From positions 1 to 37,811 of the forward strand of contig NZ_BBJO01000004.1 in NCBI RefSeq assembly GCF_000739575.1: a stretch of DNA of 37,811 bases, in the 5' to 3' direction. Below the pieces are notes generated by a model, which worked only from the letters and a program-made list of their open reading frames with translations, had not been told where the DNA came from and made no database searches. This DNA comes from Halobellus rufus. GTDB taxonomy: Archaea; Halobacteriota; Halobacteria; Halobacteriales; Haloferacaceae. Positions 1 to 7,650 of the stretch are shown one piece after another; the first letter of the stretch is position 1, and every line of letters starts with the position of its first letter. Both the position numbers and the translations under genes were made by a program.

Positions 1-10
1 CGTGAACAGC

Positions 11-69
11 CTGTACTGAGCGAATGGGGGTGTAGGAATCTATTACCTGTTGAGGGTTTCAACAGGGCC
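11..69 (-). repeat. Type A IS-end-like repeat, copy A1
   Basis: Read on the minus strand, this begins with a GGCCCTGTTGAAACCCTC tip and continues through an AACAGGT block to CTCAGTACAG. The same order (TTGAAAYCCTC tip, CAGGT block, TCAGTACAG or a close variant, within about 60 bp) recurs at 27832, 30582, 30583 and 31338. It looks like one end of an insertion sequence whose body lies left of the window, or a solitary end. No transposase is visible here. Assignment to an IS family is not possible from sequence alone. Confidence 0.55.
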
Positions 70-97
70 GTTGTTGTGCATACGGCGAGATGTGCCG

Positions 98-415
98 TCA
101 GGACTCGCGCCACTTGTGGCCGCACTCGACGCAGGTGAACAGCCGAACCTCGTAGGAGCCGCCCGGTTTCGGCATCATCTCGTAGTAGGCCCGGTCGCTG
201 TCGCAGTCCTCGGCCGGACAGGACTCCTGCATCGTCTCGGTGGAGCCCTGGGTCGCGTCGGCCACGGTGGGTGTCCCGTCGTCCCGCTGTCCATCCTGGG
301 TCGTCATTGCCGTTTCTGCTTGCGAGTCTCGTGGCTCCTCGTTCTCACAGGAGCGACACACCCACGTGTCGCCCTCCGTGTGCATCATCGAACCACACTC
401 GTCACAGAATTGCAT
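98..415 (-). CDS. TFS/RPA12/RPB9-type zinc-ribbon protein (TFS paralogue)
   Basis: This 105-residue protein has an N-terminal zinc ribbon (C4, C7, C20, C23), an acidic and polar linker (about 25-62) and a C-terminal TFIIS-type ribbon (C66, C71, C95, C98) ending in CGHKWRES. Canonical archaeal TFS inserts an Asp-Glu pair of the C-terminal hairpin into RNA polymerase to stimulate transcript cleavage. Here the hairpin (about 80-92) reads MMPKPGGSYEV, without that DE pair, so cleavage activity is doubtful and a modulatory or inhibitory role is possible. A TATA-like CCTATATCC on the minus strand near 438-447 lies about 30 nt before the ATG, which fits a leaderless transcript. The fold assignment is firm; the role is inferred. 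Confidence 0.85.
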   Translation of the reverse strand: MQFCDECGSMMHTEGDTWVCRSCENEEPRDSQAETAMTTQDGQRDDGTPTVADATQGSTETMQESCPAEDCDSDRAYYEMMPKPGGSYEVRLFTCVECGHKWRES

Positions 416-437
416 TTAAAATCAGACTACACGGTTG

Positions 438-447
438 TCGGATATAG
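438..447 (-). promoter_or_regulatory. TATA box of the TFS paralogue
   Basis: CCTATATCC on the minus strand is centred about 28-30 nt before the start codon at 415. This is the spacing expected of a leaderless haloarchaeal transcript. Called by position and AT content only. Confidence 0.4.
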
Positions 448-450
448 GTG

Positions 451-585
451 TTAACTTCCGATCTGTCGTGGATTCACACTAACGGCGAGGATGACTCCCA
501 ACGTGAGTCCCGCAGCGTGCGCGATGAGGTTCGTTGTTGGCCCACTGGATTGCAGTGCTGGCTGTGGCGCGAAGAGATCCCACAG
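451..585 (-). pseudogene. C-terminal remnant of a rhomboid-family intramembrane protease
   Basis: The minus-strand frame running out of the IS boundary at about 585 encodes some 44 residues ending in VNPRQIGS and a TAA. It contains NLIAHAAGLTLG, the last-helix HxxGxxxG pattern of rhomboid serine proteases with its catalytic His, followed by a hydrophobic run. The N-terminal part with the catalytic Ser helix is absent. Upstream sequence is the tnpB element, and beyond it (after about 2124) the MBL gene begins on the other strand with no rhomboid sequence. The gene is therefore truncated, and the missing half was lost or moved. The family call rests on a short segment. Confidence 0.55.
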
Positions 586-589
586 TGAA

Positions 590-1825
590 CTACCCCACCC
601 TACCGCTCGGGCTGACGCCCTCGCGCTTGAGGGTGGGGCTTCCTGCTTCCACGACACGCTTTGCAGGGACCGAAGTGGTCCCCGTAGGGAGCGCAGTCTC
701 CACAGGCGTTGGTTCGGAGCGTCCCGCTCCTAACCGCTTGATACCGCGAGAAAGAATGTTCCACGCCGCGTTCCAGTCCCGGTCTGCCGTGAACCCGCAC
801 GACGGGCAGGAGTGTTCACGGACCCACAGCGGTTTGTCCGTCGAGACACCGCACGCCGCACACTCCTTGGTCGTCCCTGCCGGGTCTACCGCCACGAAGT
901 GAGTCCCGTCGCGTTCGCACTTGTACTCAAGCATCCGTAGGAACGTCCCCCACGCCGCTCCAGCCCGGTTTCGGGAGTTGCCCGGCAGTTCAACCAGTCC
1001 GGCGGCGTCCAAGTCCTCGACCGCTACAAGGTCGTATTCGCGGGCGTAGTGGTTCGACAACTTGTGAAGGAAGTCGTGGCGTTTCCGTTTCAAGTCGGCG
1101 TGACGTTCGGCCACGACGCGGCGGTTTTCCTCCCAGTTGTTCGACCCGTGTTCCTTCCGCGAGAGGTCGCGTTGGGCGCGTTCTAGTCGCTCGCGTTCGT
1201 CGGAAAGGTCAAGTGGCCCCACGGCGGTTCCATCCGTATCGTGGGCGTACTTGAGTATGCCAACATCGATACCGACGCACTTGGAGGGCGTCTCCGGCTT
1301 CTCCGGTGGGTCGTCGGGCGTTTCGACGCCGAGGATGGCGTACCACTTGCCGGTGGGTTCGCGTTTGACCGTGACGGTCTTTATTTCGGCGGCGTCGGGG
1401 AGGTCGCGGTGGAAGATGAGGGGTATTTCACCGATTTTCGAGAGCCACAGTTTCGTCCGGCCACTCGTGTTCTTGAGTTCGAAACCGGACTGGCTGTAGG
1501 TGAACGAACGGTACTCGCCCTGCCCTTTCCACTTGAGGTTCCCGACGCGGTGGCCGTTCTGCTTGCGGCCACGGAGCGTCGAGAGGTTGTCGTACAGTCG
1601 TTGCACGACCTTCTGGAGGGCCTTTGAGTGAACTTGTTTCAGGTCTTCCCACCACTTCTTGAGGTCGGGAAGCTGCTTCTGCTCGGAGTACGCCGATGTA
1701 TCGTTGTTCCGATTCAGGCGGTGGAGGAAGTGGTTGTAGACCTGTCTACAAGTATCGACAGTCTCCGCTAACCGTTCTTCGAGGGCGTCGGATGGTCGGA
1801 GTCGATACCTGTAGTTGTAGTTCAT
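590..1825 (-). CDS. tnpB: TnpB RNA-guided endonuclease (IS1341 type), copy 1
   Basis: This is a full-length 411-residue TnpB. It has the N-terminal helical and wedge region (about 1-180) and the split RuvC nuclease with D187 (GIDVG), E270 (VAVEDL) and D350 (DRDWNAA), so the canonical D-E-D triad is present. A zinc ribbon (C322, C325, C340, C343) lies between motifs II and III. TnpB uses an omega-RNA made from its own 3' region and right end to cut DNA at the element's target. The start codon lies 9 nt after the stop of the DUF2080 gene, so the two are probably co-transcribed. The last ~45 residues are encoded by the right-end/omega-RNA region. The copy at 12199 is close to it except in the tail. 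Confidence 0.93.
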   Translation of the reverse strand: MNYNYRYRLRPSDALEERLAETVDTCRQVYNHFLHRLNRNNDTSAYSEQKQLPDLKKWWEDLKQVHSKALQKVVQRLYDNLSTLRGRKQNGHRVGNLKWKGQGEYRSFTYSQSGFELKNTSGRTKLWLSKIGEIPLIFHRDLPDAAEIKTVTVKREPTGKWYAILGVETPDDPPEKPETPSKCVGIDVGILKYAHDTDGTAVGPLDLSDERERLERAQRDLSRKEHGSNNWEENRRVVAERHADLKRKRHDFLHKLSNHYAREYDLVAVEDLDAAGLVELPGNSRNRAGAAWGTFLRMLEYKCERDGTHFVAVDPAGTTKECAACGVSTDKPLWVREHSCPSCGFTADRDWNAAWNILSRGIKRLGAGRSEPTPVETALPTGTTSVPAKRVVEAGSPTLKREGVSPSGRVG

Positions 1826-1834
1826 CGGGTGGTG

Positions 1835-1978
1835 CTACTCGTTGGTTGGTTCGCTGGTTCGGACGACTTTCACGTCTGCGCCACGCCAGTCTTTTGGGAC
1901 GAGAACGTGCGCCCCGTTGCCGGTGGCTTTGGCCGTTCCGGTGATGACTTCGTGCCCTTCTATCTCGTGTCTATCCAT
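1835..1978 (-). CDS. DUF2080-type transposon-encoded small protein, copy 1
   Basis: This 47-residue ORF begins MDRHEIEGHEVITG and contains KATGNGAHVLVPKDWRG. The pattern resembles the AbrB-like DUF2080 (putative transposon-encoded) proteins that precede tnpB in many haloarchaeal IS1341-type elements. Its TAG is 9 nt before the tnpB ATG. The second element carries a close homologue of 46 residues in the same place, which supports a real gene. The function is unknown; an AbrB-like DNA-binding or regulatory role is only an inference. Confidence 0.75.
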   Translation of the reverse strand: MDRHEIEGHEVITGTAKATGNGAHVLVPKDWRGADVKVVRTSEPTNE

Positions 1979-2199
1979 CAACTATGTTTAGACATTGTAT
2001 CAACTTAATGATGTCGGTGGGCCTGTGGGCCGGCCGGTGCAGAGTGTATGAACAAGTGTTCGGCGCTGTATCCCCTCCCAACTCGCTCCCTTCGGTCGCT
2101 CCTTGAGGAAGGGGCATTAGCGCCTAACCGTTAGGTAAACCTCGCGTCGCAATTCCGGATTTCCAGAACGACTAACCCTGCTCTCGACGATATCTACGT

Positions 2200-3648
2200 A
2201 TGTCTCCACGACGGCTTCTCGTCATTTTGGCGGTTCTTGGAATAATGATTCTCGCTGGCTGTACCGGCGGGATCAGTGACACGGGAACGGATGGGGCCGC
2301 TGCGACGACGGCTGCGGGCGCGGACCCGACAGCCACCGATTCGACCGCTGGCCCCGCGCCTGAGGGAGAGCTCTCAGTGCATCTGTTGAATGTCGGGCAA
2401 GGCTCGAGCACGCTCATCATCGGTCCCGAAGATGAGACGATTCTCATCGATACCGGTGATTGGCGCGATGACGGTGAAGACGTGATCGCCTATCTGGAAG
2501 CCAACGACGTCACGCGAATCGATCACCTCGTGACCACTCACCCTGATGCGGACCATATTGGCGGGCACGCGGCCGTGATCGAGCACTTCGAGACGAATGC
2601 CGAGGGCGTCGGGGCTGTCTATGATCCTGGGATCGCGTCGAGTTCGGCCACGTATGAGCGATACCTCGATGCAGTCGAAGAATACGATGTGACGCTGTAC
2701 CGGACCCAAGCCGGAGACTCGATTCAAATGAGTGGCGTTGAGACACAGATACTCGCCCCACCCGAAGGGTATCTCGCGGGCGACGATAGCAATGAGAACA
2801 GTATCGTGCTCCATCTCCAGTTTGGGGATTCTAGTTTCCTGCTGCCAGGGGACGGAGAAGCCGAGAGCGAAGAGTATCTCGTCGAGACCTACGGTGATCG
2901 GCTTAACGCGACAGTACTAGTGGCTGGGCATCACGGGAGTCAATCGAGTACGAGCGAGGAATTCCTTGATACGGTCTCCCCACAAGCGGCTGTGATTTCG
3001 AGCGCGTACGATTCCCAGTACGGCCACCCGCACGAGGAGGTACTGGAACGGCTCGCTACACAGTCAATCCCGACGTACTGGACCGCTACCCACGGGACGA
3101 TCCGCTTCACAAGTAATGGTTCGGCAGTGACGGTTGCCACCCAGCAGGACGCGCCCACGATAGCGACAGAGCTCCGCATGGGCGACGCGATCGAACCAGG
3201 AAGTGAGACTGCGCTCACTGAGCGATACGTGATCCAAGCGGACGGGTCGGGGACAGCTCCACTGACGGATCCAGAGACGACTACTGACTCGGCGGATGAA
3301 CCGACAGAGACTGGTGACACTGCCCTCGACGTCGTCGAAATCAACGCCGATGCAGACGGTGATGATGCCGAGAACCTGAATGACGAGTACGTTACCTTCG
3401 AGAACTCAGGCTCGGAAGCGCTCGATCTCTCCGGATGGGAACTCGCGGATGCGGCCGACCACACGTATACGGTCCCTGAGGGAACGGTACTTGACGCTGG
3501 CGCGCGAATTACTGTGTACACGGGCAGTGGCACCAACACTGAGGCCGAGTTGTACTGGGGCCAATCAAACCCCGTCTGGAACAATAACGGTGACACGGTC
3601 ATCCTTCGGGATGATAGCGGGACAACCGTGATCGAGGAGACCTACTGA
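2200..3648 (+). CDS. Metallo-beta-lactamase-fold lipoprotein with C-terminal lamin-tail domain
   Basis: This 482-residue protein starts with a lipoprotein signal (hydrophobic run to LAGC, Cys21), so it should be anchored outside the membrane. Residues ~45-320 are a ComEC/Rec2-like metallo-beta-lactamase domain: a start typical of the family (HLLNVGQGSS), the TTHPDADHIGGH metal site (~108-120), LLPGDGE and AGHHGS (~220-245), and GHPHEEVLERL. A Thr/Glu-rich linker (~345-370) leads to a lamin-tail domain (~372-482: EYVTFENSGSEALDLSGWEL). That build fits a secreted nuclease or phosphodiesterase acting on external DNA or nucleotides. The substrate is unknown. The DUF3006 gene starts directly after it, a pairing often seen with this MBL class. 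Confidence 0.88.
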   Translation: MSPRRLLVILAVLGIMILAGCTGGISDTGTDGAAATTAAGADPTATDSTAGPAPEGELSVHLLNVGQGSSTLIIGPEDETILIDTGDWRDDGEDVIAYLEANDVTRIDHLVTTHPDADHIGGHAAVIEHFETNAEGVGAVYDPGIASSSATYERYLDAVEEYDVTLYRTQAGDSIQMSGVETQILAPPEGYLAGDDSNENSIVLHLQFGDSSFLLPGDGEAESEEYLVETYGDRLNATVLVAGHHGSQSSTSEEFLDTVSPQAAVISSAYDSQYGHPHEEVLERLATQSIPTYWTATHGTIRFTSNGSAVTVATQQDAPTIATELRMGDAIEPGSETALTERYVIQADGSGTAPLTDPETTTDSADEPTETGDTALDVVEINADADGDDAENLNDEYVTFENSGSEALDLSGWELADAADHTYTVPEGTVLDAGARITVYTGSGTNTEAELYWGQSNPVWNNNGDTVILRDDSGTTVIEETY

Positions 3649-3650
3649 GA

Positions 3651-3941
3651 ATGAGTATCAAAAAATTCACTGGCGTGATCGATCGCTTCGAGGAGGACCT
3701 TGCAGTCATCTTGCTCGAAGCAGATGGCGACGTTGTTGACGAGATCATCCTCGACCGTTCGGAGCTCCCCGATGAGGCTGCTCACCCGGATGCCATCCTC
3801 AAAGTGACGCTCACCGATGGGGAAGTAACGGAGCTGTCGTACGATCCTGCCGAGACGACTGACCGGAAGGAGAGAGCACAATCGCGGTTCGATCGGCTTG
3901 CTGAGCGGCCACCGAGTGATGACGAAGACGAATCTCAGTAA
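3651..3941 (+). CDS. DUF3006 family protein
   Basis: This is a 96-residue soluble acidic protein. The pattern GVIDRFEEDLAVILLE...DEIILDRSELPDEA is typical of DUF3006, a small beta-rich family of unknown function often encoded next to ComEC-like metallo-beta-lactamases. The ATG lies two bases after the MBL stop codon, so the two are surely co-transcribed and probably work together. The C-terminal ~25 residues are charged and probably disordered. Confidence 0.8.
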   Translation: MSIKKFTGVIDRFEEDLAVILLEADGDVVDEIILDRSELPDEAAHPDAILKVTLTDGEVTELSYDPAETTDRKERAQSRFDRLAERPPSDDEDESQ

Positions 3942-4008
3942 CGTTGGAGTGCTGCCTGTTCGAGCTATTTAGTCAGCAGTCGGGGACGTGTCCCGTTCGT
4001 CGAGATGT

Positions 4009-4521
4009 CTACATTGATTCCGTCGACGGGCTTCGAAGCCGCCCTTGAGTCTCTAGGTACTCTATCGCCTCACGGATGGTTGCTTCACTGTCGGTGGCCA
4101 TATCGACTGTCGAACTCCCACCACTGTAGAGCGCGTCGAGCTGCTCGAAGTGATCCTCCTCAGGAGTCAAAAGCCCATAGCGAGCCATTTGGACCCCTTT
4201 CAATACTTTCCCGCCGATCGAGCGGATGGTGGCACAGTTCGGCTCCCATTCCCCGACCGTAATGATGTCATCATCGTCGTTCGGCGTCCGGATCACGCCG
4301 AGCCCGCCGACGTGGCTAATCTCGATGATTCGGTTGAAGGCGCTGCCGGCGGCTCCTCGACGGTTTTCATCCGGAACTTGGGCACTATCGAGAGATTTCC
4401 CGGAGTCATAATCTGCGACAAACAGTCCTTCGGCGGTGAGCCGGGCCTGGATGGCTGTCGGAATGCCAGGTTTATTGTAACATCGGATCACGGGCGGATC
4501 TGGGAGGTCGAGTACACTCAT
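4009..4521 (-). CDS. Hypothetical protein
   Basis: I do not recognise this 170-residue soluble acidic protein. The start at MSVLDLPDPP is preferred because the reading frame upstream of it runs into the divergent promoter region of the lipoprotein gene. Visible features are a central stretch with an acidic run (TPNDDDDIITVGEW), no membrane segment, no signal peptide and no Cys pairs that suggest metal binding. It converges on the MBL/DUF3006 pair and diverges from the Tat-lipoprotein operon at 4773. Confidence 0.6.
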   Translation of the reverse strand: MSVLDLPDPPVIRCYNKPGIPTAIQARLTAEGLFVADYDSGKSLDSAQVPDENRRGAAGSAFNRIIEISHVGGLGVIRTPNDDDDIITVGEWEPNCATIRSIGGKVLKGVQMARYGLLTPEEDHFEQLDALYSGGSSTVDMATDSEATIREAIEYLETQGRLRSPSTESM

Positions 4522-4772
4522 TTGCACGGAGGCTGTCACGAACCAGTCACAAAACTGTCTCGGTGAATGGTTTTCGTGCGGAGTGTTTGTCTCGCTAGTT
4601 GGTAGTGTGGGCTCTGAGAACCGTTCTGACGTGCGGAACGAGTTACACAAGTCCGGATTCCAGCGGAGGGTAAGGCCACCTACTCTAATATAAAAACATA
4701 TCGACGGCCTGCACCCGGATGAGGCTGAGACTTCACTTATACAGCCGTGAGGGCCGGGTGTTGAACTGCGGT
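4522..4772. promoter_or_regulatory. Divergent promoter region of hypothetical gene and lipoprotein operon
   Basis: This 251-bp gap holds an AT-rich box (CTAATATAAAAACAT, about 4683-4697) and a second TATA-like CTTATACA (about 4735-4742). The latter is ~30 nt before the ATG at 4773, which suits a near-leaderless operon transcript. No clear operator palindrome was seen. Confidence 0.4.
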
Positions 4773-6017
4773 ATGTCCCCACAACGACATCGGCCCTCCA
4801 ACGACCGAACCCGCCGACAGCTCCTCGCTGCCGGCGGAGCAGCACTCCCACTACTGACTGCCGGATGTCTCTCCAGTCTGCCCCCACTCGGTGGCAATCA
4901 GCGCTATGGTCGCCTGACAGTCCCAGACGGGGATGATCCGACGTATCGACAGTGGCTCCCCGCACCAACGAGTGTCGAATCCCCACCCGAGCGGTATTCC
5001 TTTGCCACCATACAGCCGACCGCCCCCCAACCAGGCGCTCCTGAGGAATTCATCGCGCGACGCGCCTACAGTAAGGCGGATATCGATTACTTTGGCATCG
5101 GCTTCGAGAACTACGACCTCCTCGTTGATTCGATCTTCGGCACCGTCATCGAGGCCTCCTTTGACCGGACGCAGATCACTCAGACCATCACTGATAGCGG
5201 CTACGAACGCACTGGCGAGTATCGAGGCTACGCTGTGTTCGCTCGTTCGGATGTGCCGCGCCGCGTCGGTGTCGGTGACGGCGTCGTTGTCTGGACGAGT
5301 GTGCGGACCCACGACCAGCCAAACCTAGAGGCGCTGATCGATGCCGGCGCTGGGGAACGGCCTCGATATCACGAGGAGAACGCACGGTTCGAACAGCTCA
5401 CAACGGCTGCTGGTGGGAACGCTCATCTCCTCGTTAACACTGATATACACGATCCGACAGGACGGCCAGCGATGCTCGCCGATGCATTCAGATCCGATGG
5501 CGAGACGGCGTATCAAGTCGTCTCTTATCGCTACGAAGACGGCCGTGTGCCGACGGAATCAGCGCTGAAGCAGGCGCTGCAAGAAGGTGGATATCGATTC
5601 ACAACGGAGGCCGAAACGTTCGACGTACAGATCGACGGGTCGCTTGCCACAGTTGAAGCACAGGTCCCATTCAACTCAAATACCGAGATCGCGCCCGAGT
5701 ACGACCTCCCACAAGTGACGTGGGGTGTGACTCAAGACGCGGACGAACCACGTGTCACGTTTCGAAATGAGGCTGGTGAGTCGATCTCCGCGGACCGGCT
5801 TTATTACGATCTCGACCAACCGGACGACTTTGGGGAAATCGAGAAACAGTCTCTCTGGTCGGACAGCGACGACGATTCAGTGTCGCCCGGTGCGGAGGCG
5901 ACTGTCGATCTGAGTGAGCACCCGGATGCAAAGGGGGTCTCCCTCGTGTACTCGACAGGCGGCACTCATTTTCACGTGTTGTTCACCGTGGATCTTCGGG
6001 GGGAGACCGATGAATGA
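4773..6017 (+). CDS. Tat-exported lipoprotein, first gene of ABC operon
   Basis: The start at MSPQRHRPSND gives 414 residues with a twin-arginine signal (TRRQLLAAGGAAL) and a lipobox (LTAGC), so it is exported folded and lipid-anchored. No enzymatic motif is recognised; the mature part is acidic with segments such as YFGIGFENYDLLVDS. The upstream in-frame ATG at 4719 would put 18 unrelated residues before the signal, so 4773 is preferred. It leads an operon with a winged-helix regulator, a small membrane protein and an ABC transporter, so it may be the extracytoplasmic partner of that transporter. That role is inference from position. Confidence 0.8.
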   Translation: MSPQRHRPSNDRTRRQLLAAGGAALPLLTAGCLSSLPPLGGNQRYGRLTVPDGDDPTYRQWLPAPTSVESPPERYSFATIQPTAPQPGAPEEFIARRAYSKADIDYFGIGFENYDLLVDSIFGTVIEASFDRTQITQTITDSGYERTGEYRGYAVFARSDVPRRVGVGDGVVVWTSVRTHDQPNLEALIDAGAGERPRYHEENARFEQLTTAAGGNAHLLVNTDIHDPTGRPAMLADAFRSDGETAYQVVSYRYEDGRVPTESALKQALQEGGYRFTTEAETFDVQIDGSLATVEAQVPFNSNTEIAPEYDLPQVTWGVTQDADEPRVTFRNEAGESISADRLYYDLDQPDDFGEIEKQSLWSDSDDDSVSPGAEATVDLSEHPDAKGVSLVYSTGGTHFHVLFTVDLRGETDE

Positions 6018-6126
6018 TGTCACTGCGCGGGTGCCAGTCAACGGGAGCCGACAGTGGCTCCCCTGCGATGTGCTTGCATCTGGAATCCAGCATTTTTGTA
6101 CACGCCTAATGAGATCTGAGCAAGAG

Positions 6127-6474
6127 ATGGCCGACGTGGACCTCGCGACCGTCGTCGCGTTGTTGGACGACGAGCACACACGGTCGATTCTGGTGGCGAC
6201 CAGCGACCGGCCACTGTCGGCTACCGAACTGAGTGAGCACTGTGGGCTTTCCACGTCGTCAATTTATCGACGGCTCGACCGTTTGAGCGAAGTCGATCTC
6301 GTTGGTGAGCGGACCCGGCCCCGGTCGGATGGCCATCACGAGACAGTATACGTGTCCCGGCTGCATCGCTTCGAGGTCACCGTTACGGATGGTGAGCTTC
6401 GATGGGACCTCGACCGGGAGTCAGAGAGCGATGACGTCGCAGATCAGTTAACGCGCCTATGGGGGAAATTCTGA
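6127..6474 (+). CDS. Winged-helix (ArsR/TrmB-like) transcriptional regulator
   Basis: About 115 residues from MADVDLATVVALL; an alternative ATG lies at 6109 and one at 6011 would almost abut the lipoprotein stop. The core is a winged helix: LLDDEHTRSILVATSDRPLSATELSEHC, then a recognition helix TSSIYRRLDRLSEVDLV and a wing with HHETVYVSRL. It is a paralogue of the regulator at 25965, sharing the TIYRRLERL-like helix. The stop overlaps the next start (TGATG at 6472-6476), so it is translationally coupled to the small membrane protein. It probably controls this operon. Confidence 0.82.
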   Translation: MADVDLATVVALLDDEHTRSILVATSDRPLSATELSEHCGLSTSSIYRRLDRLSEVDLVGERTRPRSDGHHETVYVSRLHRFEVTVTDGELRWDLDRESESDDVADQLTRLWGKF

Positions 6475-6797
6475 TGTCCGTTGTTGGCCTCGGCTCCCCT
6501 GTTGGCCTGCTTGCGGGGCTTGCAGCGACGGCTTCGGCGCTAATCGGACTCTATATTGGTTACCAAGCGTACCGCGGGCTGAGACGGAATGATGAACGCT
6601 CGATGCGGTGGCTCTCGGTCGGGATGATCCTGCTCTTCGGTGTCACGTACACGCTTGCAGTCACCGGACAAGGGCTGCTCGCATTCCGTATTATTCCGAT
6701 TGACCTCCAGAATGTCGTGCGCCTCCTCGTCAGGGTAATCCAGCTTGCCGGGCTCCTGTGTATCGCGTATTCCCTGCAGATTGCGACCGATCGGTAG
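6474..6797 (+). CDS. Small three-helix membrane protein coupled to the regulator
   Basis: This protein of 107 residues from MSVVGLGSPVG has three predicted membrane helices (about 8-30, 45-65, 82-102), with a YQAYRGLRRNDERSM loop after the first. The start at 6474 overlaps the regulator's TGA. The protein at 26315 has the same length, topology and loop pattern (GYRRNQSRPM) and also follows a paralogous regulator, so the two form a repeated module. A membrane sensor or anchor for the regulator is a reasonable guess; no known function was recognised. Confidence 0.75.
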   Translation: MSVVGLGSPVGLLAGLAATASALIGLYIGYQAYRGLRRNDERSMRWLSVGMILLFGVTYTLAVTGQGLLAFRIIPIDLQNVVRLLVRVIQLAGLLCIAYSLQIATDR

Positions 6798-6873
6798 TCT
6801 GCTCGCGGTGCGATTATGCGAAATTTGTTTCGAAACGCATAGGGAACGGTGTGATAACGAGTCGCTACAATCA

Positions 6874-7650
6874 ATGCCCTCCACCATCGACGATATCGCC
6901 ATTCGGACAACTGACCTGCGGAAGGCCTATGGGTCTGAGGTTGCGCTCGATGGCCTTTCACTTGAGATCTCTACAGGAACCGTCTACGGATTTCTCGGCC
7001 CGAACGGCGCGGGGAAAACGACCACGATGCGGCTCTTGACCGGCCTCTCGCAACCATCGAGTGGCGCTGTCCACGTCTGTGGGGTCGATGTCGCCGATCG
7101 ACGTGCGCTTGCCCCACACGTTGGCTACCTCCCAGAGACGCCACCACTCTACGAAGAATTCAGTGCTCGCGAACAGCTCGAATACGTCGCCGATCTCCGC
7201 GATATCCCCCAAGACGTTGCACGCGAGCGAATTGAGGAGTACCTCGATCGGTTCGATCTGACTGACGACGCTGACAAACGAATTGCAGCGTATTCCAAGG
7301 GAATGCAACAAAAGACTGCGTTCATCCAGAGTGCCCTGCACGATCCGGATGTCCTGTTCCTTGACGAGCCAACGTCAGGACTCGATCCACGCGCGGCCCG
7401 CACCATCCGTGAGTCCATTACCGACTTTGCAGAGATGGGGACGACAGTGTTCGTGTCGACGCATATACTCCCGGTCGTTGAAGCGGTCGCTGACGAGGTC
7501 GGCGTGTTATTCGACGGGAAACTCGTCACTGAGGGGACGCCGACGGAGGTCCAAAACCGTGCAGAGACGGGCGGGAGCGGATCACTCGAAGATGCGTTCC
7601 TCGCTGTCACTAGTGAGCACGACCCGAGCGCACGTCGCAAAGACAAATGA
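6874..7650 (+). CDS. ABC transporter ATP-binding protein
   Basis: The start at MPSTIDDIAIRT gives 258 residues. All nucleotide-binding motifs are present: Walker A GPNGAGKTTT, a Q-loop region at YLPETPPLYEEF, signature YSKGMQQK (a YSxGM variant), Walker B VLFLDEPTSGLD and the H-loop STH. The layout is that of single-domain exporter ATPases (CcmA/NatA type). It powers the permease encoded immediately downstream, whose ATG overlaps this stop codon (ATGA at 7647-7650). Confidence 0.92.
   Translation: MPSTIDDIAIRTTDLRKAYGSEVALDGLSLEISTGTVYGFLGPNGAGKTTTMRLLTGLSQPSSGAVHVCGVDVADRRALAPHVGYLPETPPLYEEFSAREQLEYVADLRDIPQDVARERIEEYLDRFDLTDDADKRIAAYSKGMQQKTAFIQSALHDPDVLFLDEPTSGLDPRAARTIRESITDFAEMGTTVFVSTHILPVVEAVADEVGVLFDGKLVTEGTPTEVQNRAETGGSGSLEDAFLAVTSEHDPSARRKDK

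Larger units (their letters stand above)
585..2124 (-). mobile_element. IS200/IS605-group element, tnpB only (copy 1), with DUF2080 gene
   Basis: The element carries a small DUF2080-type gene and tnpB but no tnpA. The right end (window left) is GTGAACTACCCCACCC, pairing with GGGTGGGG at about 632-640 to give the terminal hairpin that follows tnpB. The left end (window right) is GCTAATGCCCCTTCCTC on the minus strand. Both ends match the second copy at 11871-13500, whose right end is GGGTGGGGTAGTTCAC. The element interrupts the rhomboid-type gene on its left. Boundaries come from comparing the two copies and are good to a few bases on the right-end side only. Confidence 0.8.

Noticed and set aside
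50..454. 134-residue plus-strand ORF over the TFS gene
   Set aside because: It is the antisense reading of the TFS gene, with Arg/Val/Leu-rich composition unlike a haloarchaeal protein.
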